From NCBI RefSeq assembly GCF_023278565.1, contig NC_064675.1:4712001-4776000 (forward strand): 64,000 bases of DNA, read 5' to 3'. The notes under the pieces are model-generated. The model saw nothing but the letters and a program-made list of their open reading frames with translations. It did no database searches and was not told where the DNA came from. Source of the stretch: Colletotrichum lupini. Lineage: Eukaryota; Ascomycota; Sordariomycetes; Glomerellales; Glomerellaceae. Shown piece after piece: positions 11,415-22,502 of the stretch. A program made the position numbers and the translations under genes. Position 1 is the stretch's first letter. Each line of letters starts with the position of its first letter.

Positions 11415-14400
11415 ATGGATTGCTGCAAAAAGCCTCCCAACCGATGCTTCGCTTCCCGAGCTCAGCTCCAACGACGATGCAGTTCGCTGGGCAAGTTGCG
11501 TGGATGCTGCGCCAGCCCAGTCAAACCCCGCTTCTCACACTCGCGGGAGAGGGAAGGGGGACGTGGAAGGTAAGAGGGGTCGTAAAGGTAGGCGTGCGTC
11601 TCTTCCCTCTGGGTTCCGGCTCTGGGCGTGATGATGGCTTGCTGCGCGATGTCGCTGTAGCGCTGTCTCGGCCTCCCGTCGTTCGTTTGGTTGTAGTCTG
11701 GTTGACGGCTCGTACGGATTTCAACGGCGTTTCGATGTGCCCTGCATCCCTTTTCTGGGTTCTCGCAGATCAGGCGTCCTATATCCAAGGACCAAAGGTC
11801 AAGTTCAATGATGTAGGAAAACGTTTGGGACGGCCAGAAAAGCTTTTCAAAACCCTTTTCCACCAACAATCTGCACACGAGGTGGGACTCTTCTTGGTTA
11901 TATGGCATTGGAGAAGCTAGGACGGGTACGGAGTACTTGATTGGAAGTCACTTTTGCTGTCCAGCTGTTACTGCGTAGAATGCGCCCCCTCCAGAACCAC
12001 ACACACCCCTGGCCAAGTTTCCCAACTGGCATGTTTTTGTGGCACACAAGGCATTAACATGAGCATTCGTCCCGTGGAAAAAAAGGTGGGAAGCTGGGCC
12101 AGAAACCAAGGCACTTGCCTCGTCCTGTAAAGTGGGCAATTATTGGTCCAGAACCTCCGTTCCATCCAAGGCCAACCAGGGCCAAATGTGTCAGCGACGA
12201 CCACCGGTCTGAAGTCTCTGGGAGGAGTCTGTGAGCAGGAGCCTGCCTACTATGTACTTCGTAGTGTGTACTCCATACACTAGGAGGAGCCTTAGGAGGT
12301 GGCTGTTGAGCTGTTCATCGCGCCCTATGCGATATTGTGCCGGGCAGCCTCTTTCCTTTGACGGCTTGACCAGTGACCACCACCAAAAAGCTTGAGTTTC
12401 TCGACTCTCATCACGTTCCTGAAGTAATTCGAGGCCCCGTGCCGTCTGACCAGGACCTGCCCGCACCATCTCTTGGCTCTTTTGGCTCCCATCTCCCTCT
12501 CACCCTCTCTTGAAGTCGAAGCTCAGGGAAGGGGTCATGTTGGGGAACCTTGCCCCCAATCACCGTCACGACACCCCAAAAGAGGTTGTCCTCGTCGGAT
12601 CGTTGCGGCAAGGTTCGAATATGGCACACTTTGCCAAGCCTAGACATGCAACGCAACACCTGCTCCGGGGAAACTAATCGCTGACTCGGAGACGTGAATT
12701 TTGCGGTTGCATTCGTGACAGACATGGACAATAGCCGTAGGTTGATGCGCTTGTGCGAACCTGATATCATACCAAAGGTCAACCAAGTCCATCCAGTAAA
12801 CCGGAATCGAGGATCCATCCGCGCGTGTAAGAAAGGGGACGGCAGTAGGTACGGATACCCCGTACGGCTCCTCAAGATGCATCATTGATGCAAGATGCCA
12901 TTGCCCGCCGTTGGACCTATCTGCCCAGGTCCACCGTTCAAGGCTGGCGGATTGCGATGGTCGCAGATGAACCCAAACAGTGATGCAATGTTAAACTTCC
13001 ATCACGACCAATCTCCCACACTCCGATTCGGAGATGCTCCACAGGCATTTCCCTGCGTAGCCAAAAATTCGTCAACAGGGCCACCGCAAGACCCAAGTGA
13101 CACAGACTGGTTCTGTCATTGAACCACGGTTGAGGCATCATCACCACGAACGACCATCCTTGGCGCAAAGGGAAAAGAGGTCATTTCACCCAGCCCTTCC
13201 AGACGCAGAACGTCCCAGGCCCAGGCGTGCCCTCGCGGCAGGCCGGCGTCGCTGGCGACTGGTCGCGCTCGCTGGGCTTGGGGTCATCAGACGAAGCTGG
13301 GGCCGGGCTTTGAACAGGAGCGGAGCCACGTTCACAATCGATCAAATTTTCAGATCACCTGAGCTCTAGCCAGGCATCCGGGCGGCGGAGAGCTCCAACC
13401 TCAGACCTGGTTGCTGTCCAGTCCAGTTGCGCGGGACTCTCACACACACCAAAAACCAATGCCCCTCCACCAATGTGGCATTTTGGAGGTACCTGCGCAA
13501 GATGTACCTCTGGCTGGCGAAACGTTAGAAACGTTTCGATGGCCGTCAACAAAACAAAGGGTGCGGGTGTGGTAGTGCCTGTCGGTCTCTGCGAAAAAAG
13601 CTGCGTAGATATTTCCGAGTTGTGTCCTCCAGTCGGAATGAGGCTGAGATGCGTGATTTGGGAATCGGAGCCCCCATGAACTCGAAGATAAGAAGCATCA
13701 AAAACCTATCCTTACCCCAGCTAATGATCGCCAGTTGGGGGGCTTCGACAAGGCAGAATGAACATTTGCTAGACTGGCATCCTTCCCCCCCACGGTCTGA
13801 AGGCTGAAGGCTGAAGCATCTGGTGGACAGTCTAAAAGCATTGGCATCACACCCAGGCTTCGAGCACGGCGGTACCGATGCAATGATCAGCGACGGGCAG
13901 CATTGGGAAGTGCCGTAGGTTGTAACAGCCCTGAAAGCGTTTTGCAGGCTTGTAGGCTTGCAGCACAGATTGACACGAATTGGCAGCCCCCAAAAGGCCT
14001 AGCGACACTTAGACGGTATCCCTGCGAGACTGCGCGGTAAGGCAACGTTAGCGACCACACTAATGGATGCCTGCCTCAGATCCTTGAGAATGCAGAATTT
14101 GCATCTCCGCGGAGCGCCCCTCTCCAGTTGTGACGAAGGCCAAAGGTCGGACGCGGTTGAAGTTTGGTGTGGTGGTCTATCCTGGTGTGGGAAAGGTTTG
14201 GAAGAGAAAAAAGAATTGGCGGCCAATAATTGAACGATTTTGTTGCCCATTCAAGACAAAACGCACGCCTCTCATTGTTACGGCAGGACCCGAGCATTCG
14301 GGAGAGGGCAATGGCGGCGGCGTTTCGTCACACCTTCATTCATGCTGCAGCTGCGATGTTGAAATATTTTTCCAACCCTCCGTCATGCTTGGAGATGTTC

Positions 14401-16261
14401 TCCAAAACAACCCCCAACGTTTGATACACTCCAATTCTTTGGTTTGGGTTGGCGGCTGCGCCGACGTCGTCTGACTTTTCCGAGCATAGCCGCCAAAGTT
14501 CGTCTTTTCGCCAGAGATCGGGAGACCGTCACCAGGGAGGAAGCCAAGACTTGTCGGTTGCAAACGAATTGTTGAGTTGGCAGTCGATCAGACCGTGCAA
14601 GTGCAGTACCTTGCGTCGTCCGTCGTCTATCGTCCGTCGTGTCGTCCGTGAACACGGTGGCCGGTCGAAGGTCAAGAGAGAAAGTCGCCAACCTCATTTG
14701 GTGGCTCCGTTCAGGTGACCGTCTGGACGAATTGGTCCTGGCGTCGGATCGGGGGTCCAGGTGGTCCGAGCCTCGGTACGTATCTGAAAAACTGAGCAGA
14801 ATGAAGAGCGGGGACGCTCCCATGTTCTAGAAAAATTCTAGTCTTGAGACCAAACCGGGCAAGTTGCCAAGTCCTCTTAGCCTCCGAGTTCCGGACCATT
14901 TCCGCGCAGCGCGGTCCTGCCATCGTTCGCCGCGGCATCCGAACATCGGAAAGCCAATGGTCTGACACAAAAGCCAAAAGGACCTTCCGCCGCGTCGCAT
15001 TCAGTCGCACTCTTCCATTCTCCCACGTTCCCTTCCCTCCTTTCTTCCAGGTTTCCTGCAACGTAACTCATCCCATCCCGTACTTGGTACGCGAAGCCCT
15101 AGGGCGGGGCGCTCCCCTCTGTGCCAGTGCCAGAGCCAGTGCCTCTCTTCCATGAGGTGGTGGACCGCGCTGGTGGAGAATTCGAAGACGGGGAGGGGAT
15201 TCCTTCAGACGCAAGTCTTGTCGTTTCATTGCCTCTTTGGGCCAAGCTCGTCGAGGTGTGTGGGAGGGGGTAGCTGGCCGCCGGCCACTGCTGCTCATGT
15301 CAGCACCTGGCACGCCGCACGTAGTGTAGTACTCCAACGGTCATCGCAAACACCATGTGCAGCAGTCAATTGTCTAGACTGCAGCGCGGTTACGTCGGTC
15401 AGTCAGGTGACGAGGTTGACGAGGATCGCAAAGCCCCCAGGTACCAACACAGATACCCGTCAAGGTTCGCGAGATCGTCATCTTTCGGGGCGCTGCGGAG
15501 GGGGTTCCGGGGAGGGCATGAATACCTGCAGGCTGCAGTACGCAGTAATTAGACATTTGGCATTCCATGGGAACCTTTGTCACGTCGCGATGCTTGGCTT
15601 GATGCCTCACAAATAAGCGTTCGGACTACATCCGTCGTTTTGCCAAGAAGTGTCGATGCCGCCGCGTCCGATGTTCATAATCTTCAGGCAACACACTCCA
15701 GGGACACCACCTCAATGTGAAACCTGGTCCGTACCGTGGGACGAAGAGAGATGGTTCGGGAAAATCTGCTCAAATCCCTTTCGTTTCTTCGGGCCAGGGT
15801 CGTTGTGTTTAGCTCTGTTCATGATAAGTTTAATGCTGAGCGAGACAGTAGTCAAATCGCTGTTTCGAGCAAAGAGAAAGTGAGTTAATTAGTCGGTGGC
15901 ATGTCGGGCAATTCTTGAACGTCTTTTGAGTAAACTAGGCAAAGTCAACTCTCTCCCAACTTAAGGGTCGGCGCATTGGCGGCTCAATGCCAACCATGGG
16001 TTTTCTCTATGTGAACCCTGTCTTCCGACTGCAGGTAGCAATTCTCAATTGAGTTAAACATGGAAACTTGCAACAGGTTCGGCTTTACGCTCGAGTCACC
16101 ACGATGTTAATTGCCATCAGACTGGTCCAGAAACCAAGCAGTTCAGAGCCGTTTGAGGATCACAGAAAAGACGGTTCCCTGTCAATGCACATTCCACCAA
16201 CCCCAGACACGCCGCTAGTCATCCTAGTAACGGAACGACCAATCACAGACATGGTTTTGCC

Positions 16262-16271
16262 TTTATATACT
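16262..16271 (+). promoter_or_regulatory. TATA-like element upstream of tRNA-Glu
   Basis: TTTATATACT lies 24 bases before the mature tRNA 5' end. AT-rich TATA elements at about this spacing commonly assist TFIIIB on fungal tRNA genes; assignment is by position only. Confidence 0.5.
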
Positions 16272-16294
16272 AACTGTTGGCAACAAGAAAACAA

Positions 16295-16388
16295 TCCGGC
16301 ATGGTGTAGCGGTTAGCATACTCCGCTTTCAACCAATCAAATGGTTCAAAGTCCCGGAGAGATCCGAGTTCGACTCTCGGTGTCGGAA
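16295..16388 (+). tRNA. tE(UUC): tRNA-Glu (anticodon UUC) with a 22-nt intron
   Basis: The sequence folds as a cloverleaf. The acceptor stem pairs TCCGGCA (16295-16301) with TGTCGGA (16381-16387), with one G-U pair and discriminator A16388. The D-arm starts GTGT and closes with GCAT. The anticodon stem is CTCCG/CGGAG (16321-16325 with 16355-16359). The loop is CTTTCA plus C, giving anticodon TTC at 16328-16330, which reads Glu GAA codons. The T-arm is CCGAG-TTCGACT-CTCGG. A 22-nt intron occupies 16332-16353, one base 3' of the anticodon, the canonical nuclear position. The spliced tRNA is 72 nt before CCA addition. The A and B boxes are intact. Confidence 0.95.
16332..16353 (+). other. tRNA-Glu intron
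   Basis: 22-nt intron at the canonical 37/38 position of the anticodon loop. Removing it restores a seven-base loop closed by five perfect pairs. Confidence 0.9.
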
Positions 16389-16397
16389 CAACAAATC

Positions 16398-16402
16398 TTT
16401 TT
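16398..16402 (+). terminator. Pol III oligo-T terminator
   Basis: TTTTT beginning nine bases after the discriminator of tRNA-Glu; a typical RNA polymerase III stop signal. Confidence 0.75.
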
Positions 16403-18169
16403 GGGGTTCTCTCGAAGTTTGCTTTTTGATGGTTTTTGGTTTGCATACATGTTTTTGGGACCGGCTTGGCCCAGAGCGACTCTGAGAGCATGAGATAGAG
16501 TTTAAATTTGGTGCTGCGTCTCTTGACTCTTGACTTACATGCCTGTTACACGACTTGATCTGGGTGACATTGGGGAGACTCTTTGCTACTTGAAGTAGAG
16601 ACATGCATTCGCATGTGAGCACAATAAGGTTGTTATCTTGCTATGTTGTTTGAGCGACTCTGATGTAGCGAGAAAAGTTTGGGACTTGCCGGCTTGCAGA
16701 CTTGCCATGAGAAGTGGCTTTTGACTTTGGTCTGGGAAGAGCATTTCAACTGGGGGTTCCTGTCTCTTTGGTCCGACTGCGTTCAACATTGAGAGTGCCG
16801 ACCGTCTCAGGTTCCTGCTAGAGGGCAATTTTGTCATCCAAAATTGCCGGACATTCCCTCGCTGTCCAGCTGAACGACCCAGAAACGAGACAGGAGTCGT
16901 CGATCCTCACTAGACCGTGATGGCCAACCACTGCTTTTCGATACTTCAAGTATCAAACCAATCTAAGCCAGCTTGAACATAGAGTGGTAAGATCAATAGT
17001 CCATGGTGTCCTGGCGACGGCCCTGGATTGCAGTGCTTCTCGACATATACTCCCAGGCATATTCATGTATGCGTGAAGAGAGGCGAGCCCCTGCTGATCC
17101 GACTTGAGGCTTCAGGTTATGAACTCGCTCTGACCACTGCAGGCCTTATATTATGCTGCTGAATCCCAGGATATTTTAATTTGAAGTTGAGGCGTGCGAT
17201 ATACCGACGTTCACGCGAGGAGTATTCTCTGAAGCACATCTCCTACAAATGCAGTAGTTTTGGGAATGAGGAATGCAAGGTCTACCAATCATTGCCATAT
17301 GTTGGCGTCCAAAACAGGGGCTTTCGCGTTGCTTCTCTAACCAGACCAAATGCCCGCTCATCTTCTCTCCTTTGATGCGCTTCGTGGGGCATGGCCCTTC
17401 CCAGATCCAAGGAGGCATGACAGTCGTCCAGAGAGATGAACGAGATGAGCGCTGAGATACTGAAGAGATATTTCCCACTGCCAAATACCAGCCATGTGCC
17501 CCATGGAACCTTGTAGATTTGATTCGCTTACGCGCAGGAAATCATGGTTGTCGAGCTTTTTTCATCAGCTGTCGTCTCACTCTGTTCCTGTGTTACGCCG
17601 CGTTATCACCCCTATAGAAGTCAAGTGAGAACTGAGTTTGAATGCGAAGAAGAAATCTACTCGCTCGTCCCTTGAGTATATCAAAGCAAGCTTCTCGGCT
17701 ACGTGCCATCTCTCGTTTTCCTTGGTTCTGTAGAATCACTACAATGCAGTATCAATAGCCACTGGACAAATGCAAGACGGATCACGAGAAAAGGGAAACA
17801 AGCCATCACATCTTGAAAGGAATATACTCACACCGATGATTGTTCGGATGAGAAGGGGGGGCGGGGATGAAGCTTGCTCGTAGCCCGAGGCCGGTCCTTC
17901 CTCTAGACCATGATGTTTTGATCGCTCCTTCCTTCTTGGAATCCACAAAACAAAACCTTTTTTTTTCCTTCTCTGCCTCATCAAAGAGACATCTGTCCCC
18001 CAAGCAACAACGAGAGATCGTACAGTCCTACAACATCTCCTTGTCCTCCACATCACTAACCTACGACAACTCACCTTATCCTCACCAACATCATCACCCA
18101 TCCCTCTTCACAAGCAAGGAAACCGTCACTTCTATCCATACACCTCGAGCACATCCATCCCCTCAAAAA

Positions 18170-18493
18170 ATGAAGACCAAACGAGCCAACGCGGCCAGAG
18201 GCCCCTCGGAAATCCTCTCCGACGCACCAGAAATCACCCGCCAGGAACGCATCGTCATCACCCGCCTCCTCGGCGGCCGCCAGTCCTTCCACGTCAACCC
18301 GCTCACGGACAAGGAGATGGCCGTCCTGAAGAGAGTCGTCCCGCGCCTCATCAAGGCGTCAAAGGACCCGCGCATGCCCAATGCCGACAGCTTCTTTGAC
18401 CGCAACTTTGAGACGTACCTCTTCATCTTTGACGACGCGCTCCGGGTCGTCATGCAGCTGAAGAAGTGGTACGGACCTGTGGTGTCTCATTGA
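18170..18493 (+). CDS. Small orphan protein, 107 aa
   Basis: Single-exon ORF starting MKTKRANAARG and ending WYGPVVSH. The ATG at 18170 follows an A-rich, pyrimidine-depleted stretch typical of a leader end, and the codons have high third-position GC, which fits coding sequence. The frame is also open upstream to 17867, but that part is Ser/His/Pro low-complexity and looks like 5' UTR. The protein is basic at the N-terminus and has a helical core (ITRQERIVITRLLGG, MAVLKRVVPRLIKAS, FIFDDALRVVMQLKKW). It has no signal peptide, membrane segment or known motif. I do not recognise it. A spliced continuation beyond the LKKW codons was considered, but no good downstream exon was found. Confidence 0.5.
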   Translation: MKTKRANAARGPSEILSDAPEITRQERIVITRLLGGRQSFHVNPLTDKEMAVLKRVVPRLIKASKDPRMPNADSFFDRNFETYLFIFDDALRVVMQLKKWYGPVVSH

Positions 18494-19223
18494 TGTTGAT
18501 TTGATGATGGTCGGCCTGCTTTGGATGTGGTCTCCTTTCTTGCACAGAGGAAGAGGGCTGGATAGCTTGCTTGCTTGCTTTGGCTACTACCCGTAGCATC
18601 TGTGGATTTCTCTCCCGACTGTTTGGGTAAGGCAAGAACATAGGCTATGTTTCCTACAGCATCAAGCTTTCTAACTATTGGCTAGCAGGCATTCTACTCG
18701 CATTGGAACAAATTACAGACACCAAGGGAGCCTCGCGAGTACTGTGGGCATCGGGTGGAGAGCACGCCGGGCACCAGCCAGGGGAAGTGGGAAAACAACG
18801 TTGCAGAACCACGACTGTCGGGAGGACTACAGAAGCAGAAGCAGGGCGATGCATCACCACTATATACGACCAGCGAGATACAAATACGGAACATCAGTTC
18901 AGTGACAGTGGTCACCCTGTCCCGTGATACATGTCCATCTCGTAGAGCTCATTCTGAAGGGACGTGACGCTCACAGGCAAATTTGGATTCTGACCTCCTT
19001 CCCAGTTGCGTGAGACTTGCTACACGTGTCTGTACATCGAGTCCTCATATCAGAAAGAGCAGTCACTTGACACGTCACGGATGCGATGATGGTAAAATCT
19101 AGATTCGACAGTCTTGGCCTTGAACTCCTCCTGCTCATATTAATTTTTCATTCTACATGATATATCATCTCATTGCCGCTCAGATACACAAAATAAATCA
19201 GACGCTTCTCTCTGACCACAGTC
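18494..19223. other. Intergenic, 0.7 kb
   Basis: Spacer between the orphan ORF and the convergent PEX8 3' end. Only short ORFs without motifs; an AT-rich stretch at 19130-19200 probably contains PEX8 3'-end processing signals. Confidence 0.6.
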
Positions 19224-21353
19224 TTACAGCCTACTCGACTTACTCTCATCCATAATCGCACCACTCATCAACGGCATCTGCTGCTGCTCTTGCTGCTGCA
19301 GCAGAACCTGATCCCTCCCGACAACAAGCTCCCGCCCGCCCTTGGTAGTCCACCACGCAACCCCAATCGTAGCCCTCTCGACATCCATCTCGCCACTCAC
19401 CAACACCTCCCAGAACCGATCCCTCACAGGCCGTCGCACAGCCGGGTCCGCAATCTCGTTCATCGCCTGCGCCGTCAGCGTCAACCACTCCTCAACCAAC
19501 GGCAGCGGCAGGAACGGAAGCGAATCCACCAGCGTCAGCACGAGCGAGCTCTGCTCCGAGAGGACCTCTGTTTGCTCGGCGGTCGCCTCGAGGCCCTTCT
19601 CGGCCTGCGCGAGCGCGTCGTGCGTGGCGGGCAGCGGTGCCGTGCCCGCGCCCAGCGCCTTGAAGCGCACCATTTCGAGGAGCGTTTCGGAGAGCTGCGG
19701 CTCGGCGAGGGAGATGGGGAAGGGTGGCGAGACGATCTGCATGACCGTCTTGAAGGCCACGCGGAACTGCCGCGTCGAGATCTGCGCCGGGAACGAGGCG
19801 AACAGGGCGTCGACGTAAAAGGGAACGAGGGTGACGGTCAGGGCGCCATTGTGCGGGCACGAGAGCACCGAGAGGACGGCGCTGTGGGCTGCTTCAAAGA
19901 GCTCAACCGTCGTCGATGTGAGAGCACCCGTGTGGGTGAGGTAAGCTGTCGCCGGCCGGACGATCAGCGCGTCGCAGGCTTCTGTGGGCATGTTGAGGGG
20001 CAGGTGCTCGGCGACGTTGAGGTAGAACAGGTCTAGTGTTCTGTCGAGGGGGCCGGGGGGCACCACTCCTGCGTGAGGGGGCTTCGTCTCCGTGAGGAAA
20101 GAGACGCAAGCATCTCCGAACCGTGCGAGGATGTCGAGGGATGTGAGGTAGGTAAAAGTGTACGCCTGGAACGAGCTGGCTCCGTGCCTCGACGAGATGA
20201 AGAACAGAAACCGCAGAGTGAGCAGTGTCTTGGTCGCGACCTGAGGACCCATGACATCGTTCCTCATGCGCGGATCGAGAAGACTGCGCCCAACAATGGA
20301 CTGCAAGACAGCGACCGTGGCGTACATTGTCTTCTTCAGCGTGCCCCAGAGGACCGGCCAGGTCCCCTCGAGCGTGTTGTGCTCCAGCCGCGCCGTCTCG
20401 TCCGCGGCGTCGACCGTCGACAACGGGTTGCGCTGCCACTGCTGAAATAGCTTTTGCGCAAACTCGAGCAGCGAGTCCTGCGCGTCGAGCACGGCCGACG
20501 AGTCCGTCGCGTTCGTGACGGCAAAGGCCGCCAGCCGGGACAGCGGTCCCATGCCGCCCATCAGCGGCTTGCTCTCCAACGCCTGCTGCAGCCTGAACGA
20601 CGGCGACGCGGGAGACCACTCCACGAACGGACCGTTCTGCTTGACGTCCCTCCGAACGTCCTCCAAGAACCCGCCGTCCTGGAACCCGTCCTCTCCCGTG
20701 ATGGCTAGCACGGTGATGGGCAGCAGTGCGTTGTAGTTGACGGCGGACTGGTGGAACTCGGAGAGGAACGGAAAGACGTAGTTGAGCGCCAGTACGATGG
20801 ACGCCGAGGCGAAGGACCCGTCCTGGCGCTCCAGCGCGAGGTTCGCGGCCGTGACGACGGCCTCTTCCAGGGTATTGCGCAGACCCCGCGACAACGAACG
20901 CTTATCGTTGCCCTCCATGCCCATCAGGATACCCGTCAGGACCAGCAGATGCTGCCACCTGTTGGAGCGGTCATCGGCGCCCTTGACCACGGCCCGCACC
21001 CACGTCTCGCTGCTGAGACCGCCACCCTGCCTCGTCGGTGTCGGCGTATGAATCGTGCGGGAATCATTGTTGGCGACCGAGGAAGCCTTTGCGTCGTCGA
21101 GCTCGTTCTGCCGCACCCGTGTCGCGGCGCTGTTGTAGATTGAGATGATGCGCAGACTCGTGCGCAGGCCGTCGCGGCGGTGCCAGATGGCGGGGGCGAT
21201 GAGGAGCTGGGAGGTGAGGACGCCGAGGTTCAGCGGATTCGAGAGGGAGGTGAGGAGGTTCACGGTCGAGCCGACGATCTGGTCCGTCTTACGGTCGTCA
21301 TGGACGTTTTGGTACAGCTGCAGAACCGTGTTAAGGAGTCTGTCGGCCGGCAT
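19224..21353 (-). CDS. PEX8: Peroxin 8 (intraperoxisomal import factor)
   Basis: 709-residue single-exon protein. Pex8 lies on the lumenal side of the peroxisomal membrane, links docking and RING subcomplexes of the matrix-protein importer, and takes part in cargo release. The N-terminal MPADRLLNTVLQLYQN block is characteristic of the filamentous-fungal Pex8 family. The body is a long alpha-helical, HEAT-like series of Leu/Ala-rich helices with no catalytic motif. The C-terminus is SSRL, so it ends in the tripeptide SRL, a functional-type PTS1, which fits a protein that is itself imported. The ATG at 21353 is the only sensible start. It is divergent from the TMEM170-like gene, with 527 bp between starts. 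Confidence 0.88.
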   Translation of the reverse strand: MPADRLLNTVLQLYQNVHDDRKTDQIVGSTVNLLTSLSNPLNLGVLTSQLLIAPAIWHRRDGLRTSLRIISIYNSAATRVRQNELDDAKASSVANNDSRTIHTPTPTRQGGGLSSETWVRAVVKGADDRSNRWQHLLVLTGILMGMEGNDKRSLSRGLRNTLEEAVVTAANLALERQDGSFASASIVLALNYVFPFLSEFHQSAVNYNALLPITVLAITGEDGFQDGGFLEDVRRDVKQNGPFVEWSPASPSFRLQQALESKPLMGGMGPLSRLAAFAVTNATDSSAVLDAQDSLLEFAQKLFQQWQRNPLSTVDAADETARLEHNTLEGTWPVLWGTLKKTMYATVAVLQSIVGRSLLDPRMRNDVMGPQVATKTLLTLRFLFFISSRHGASSFQAYTFTYLTSLDILARFGDACVSFLTETKPPHAGVVPPGPLDRTLDLFYLNVAEHLPLNMPTEACDALIVRPATAYLTHTGALTSTTVELFEAAHSAVLSVLSCPHNGALTVTLVPFYVDALFASFPAQISTRQFRVAFKTVMQIVSPPFPISLAEPQLSETLLEMVRFKALGAGTAPLPATHDALAQAEKGLEATAEQTEVLSEQSSLVLTLVDSLPFLPLPLVEEWLTLTAQAMNEIADPAVRRPVRDRFWEVLVSGEMDVERATIGVAWWTTKGGRELVVGRDQVLLQQQEQQQMPLMSGAIMDESKSSRL

Positions 21354-21880
21354 CGTGTCGGGTCGTATCGTATCGTTTCGCGAGACTGGTGGATCATTCG
21401 ACGGCTATGCTGGGAGGGAATTAACCATAGACGGGGAATGAAAGAAGTTTTACAACGGAAGAGACGGTGGTGGAAGGAAGGTGCGGCTGGTGATGTTGCC
21501 GGTGGATTGCGATATCGAAGCCGGTGCCGAGAGCAGGACGTTCGGCGGGCGGGCGCATTTGCCGAGGCACCTGGAGACCGACGGGACACGCCCCTAAAGC
21601 CACACCTCGAGCTTGCCTTAAGCTGCGCCATCCCTGCAACACCTCCCGCCCACCCCAATTGGCACCCGAAGATCGCCCACTCAACCCCAGCAACATCGTC
21701 ACCGCGCGCAGGAACTGCGACTACCTACCTACACTAGGTACACCAACAACCTCCGAGAACCTCGAACAAAAAGGTCAACGACCTCGTACTACCTACAACT
21801 CTCGCCGCCTACATCCTCTCCTTCTTCCAACGTCGAATCGAACCGGAACCGAAAAAGAGAAACACCCGACACCCCGAACA
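21354..21880. promoter_or_regulatory. Shared divergent promoter region, PEX8 / TMEM170-like gene
   Basis: 527 bp separate the two divergent ATGs. The half next to the TMEM170-like gene is C/A-rich leader-like sequence with a CTACCTACCTACACTAGG run around 21720-21740. No specific factor site can be assigned from sequence alone. Confidence 0.5.
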
Positions 21881-22420
21881 ATGTCGCAAACGGCGCGCGA
21901 CTACCCGCCGACGAACTACAAGACCCCCTCGTTCCCCAGCATCAACTGGCAGCTCCGCGACCTGACGGACGACCACCGCTGGAGCCTCTTCTACATCAAC
22001 GACATCTGGCGCTTCACCGTGCTATGGACGACGATAATCTACAGCGTCGTGCACCTCGGCGCGGCGGCCATCACCATCGCCATGCACACCAACAAGCGCG
22101 GGTCGCTGACGTACATCTGGGCCGTGCCGCTGCTGTACCTCATCGTGTCGGGCGTGCAGGCGCTGGTCGCGGGTAGTGTTGTTGGGTTGATGTGAGTTCT
22201 CTTTCTCGTATGTGGCACTCGGGGCAAAGATAGGAGTGCAGAAGATGGACACAGAGAGACAGATAAAGAGAGAGGCTAACATGGGATACTCCGTCACAGC
22301 CTAGCTGCGGTTTACCGTGCCGGTTTCTTCTCCATGTCAACTTGGATCCCGTTACTATGGGGCGTCATCAACGTCCTCGTCCTCATTATCGCGTCCTTCA
22401 CTATTCAAGGTGGTCTATGA
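21881..22420 (+). CDS. TMEM170-family integral membrane protein
   Basis: 143-residue protein from exons 21881-22191 and 22300-22420. The 108-bp intron (GTGAGT...CACAG) joins as GLILAAVYR, matching the family. After a polar N-terminus with the WSLFYINDIWRFTVLWT block, three hydrophobic segments are visible: about 45-68, 80-103 and 118-140. The conserved RAGFF and STWIPLLWG stretches are in the second exon. Animal TMEM170A acts in shaping ER sheets and the nuclear envelope; that role is family knowledge, not shown here. Its 3' end lies 82 bp from the convergent acetyltransferase. Confidence 0.85.
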
Positions 22421-22502
22421 ACACGAATACGACATGAATACACATAAACACCTATACATACTACACGCACGATGAAAAGTCAGGCACGCGAAAACTGCAT
22501 CA

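Larger units (their letters stand above)
9820..18169. other. Gene-poor 8.3-kb region with microsatellites and one tRNA
   Basis: I find no protein gene here on either strand. The longest ORFs (for example 10667-11440 and 9645-10472 on the minus strand, 11300-11920 on the plus strand) are Ser/Pro/Thr- or repeat-driven and have no motif. The first 2 kb is probably bZIP promoter and leader. Contents are a CA repeat (11015-11040), GGAT repeat (11290-11306), GCTGGT repeat (11391-11414), one TACGGAGTA palindrome (11926-11936) and tRNA-Glu (16295-16388). The remainder shows nothing I can name. Confidence 0.6.

Noticed and set aside
10667..11440. 257-codon minus-strand ORF across the CA repeat
   Set aside because: The ORF contains runs such as CVCVCV produced by the microsatellite and has no domain.
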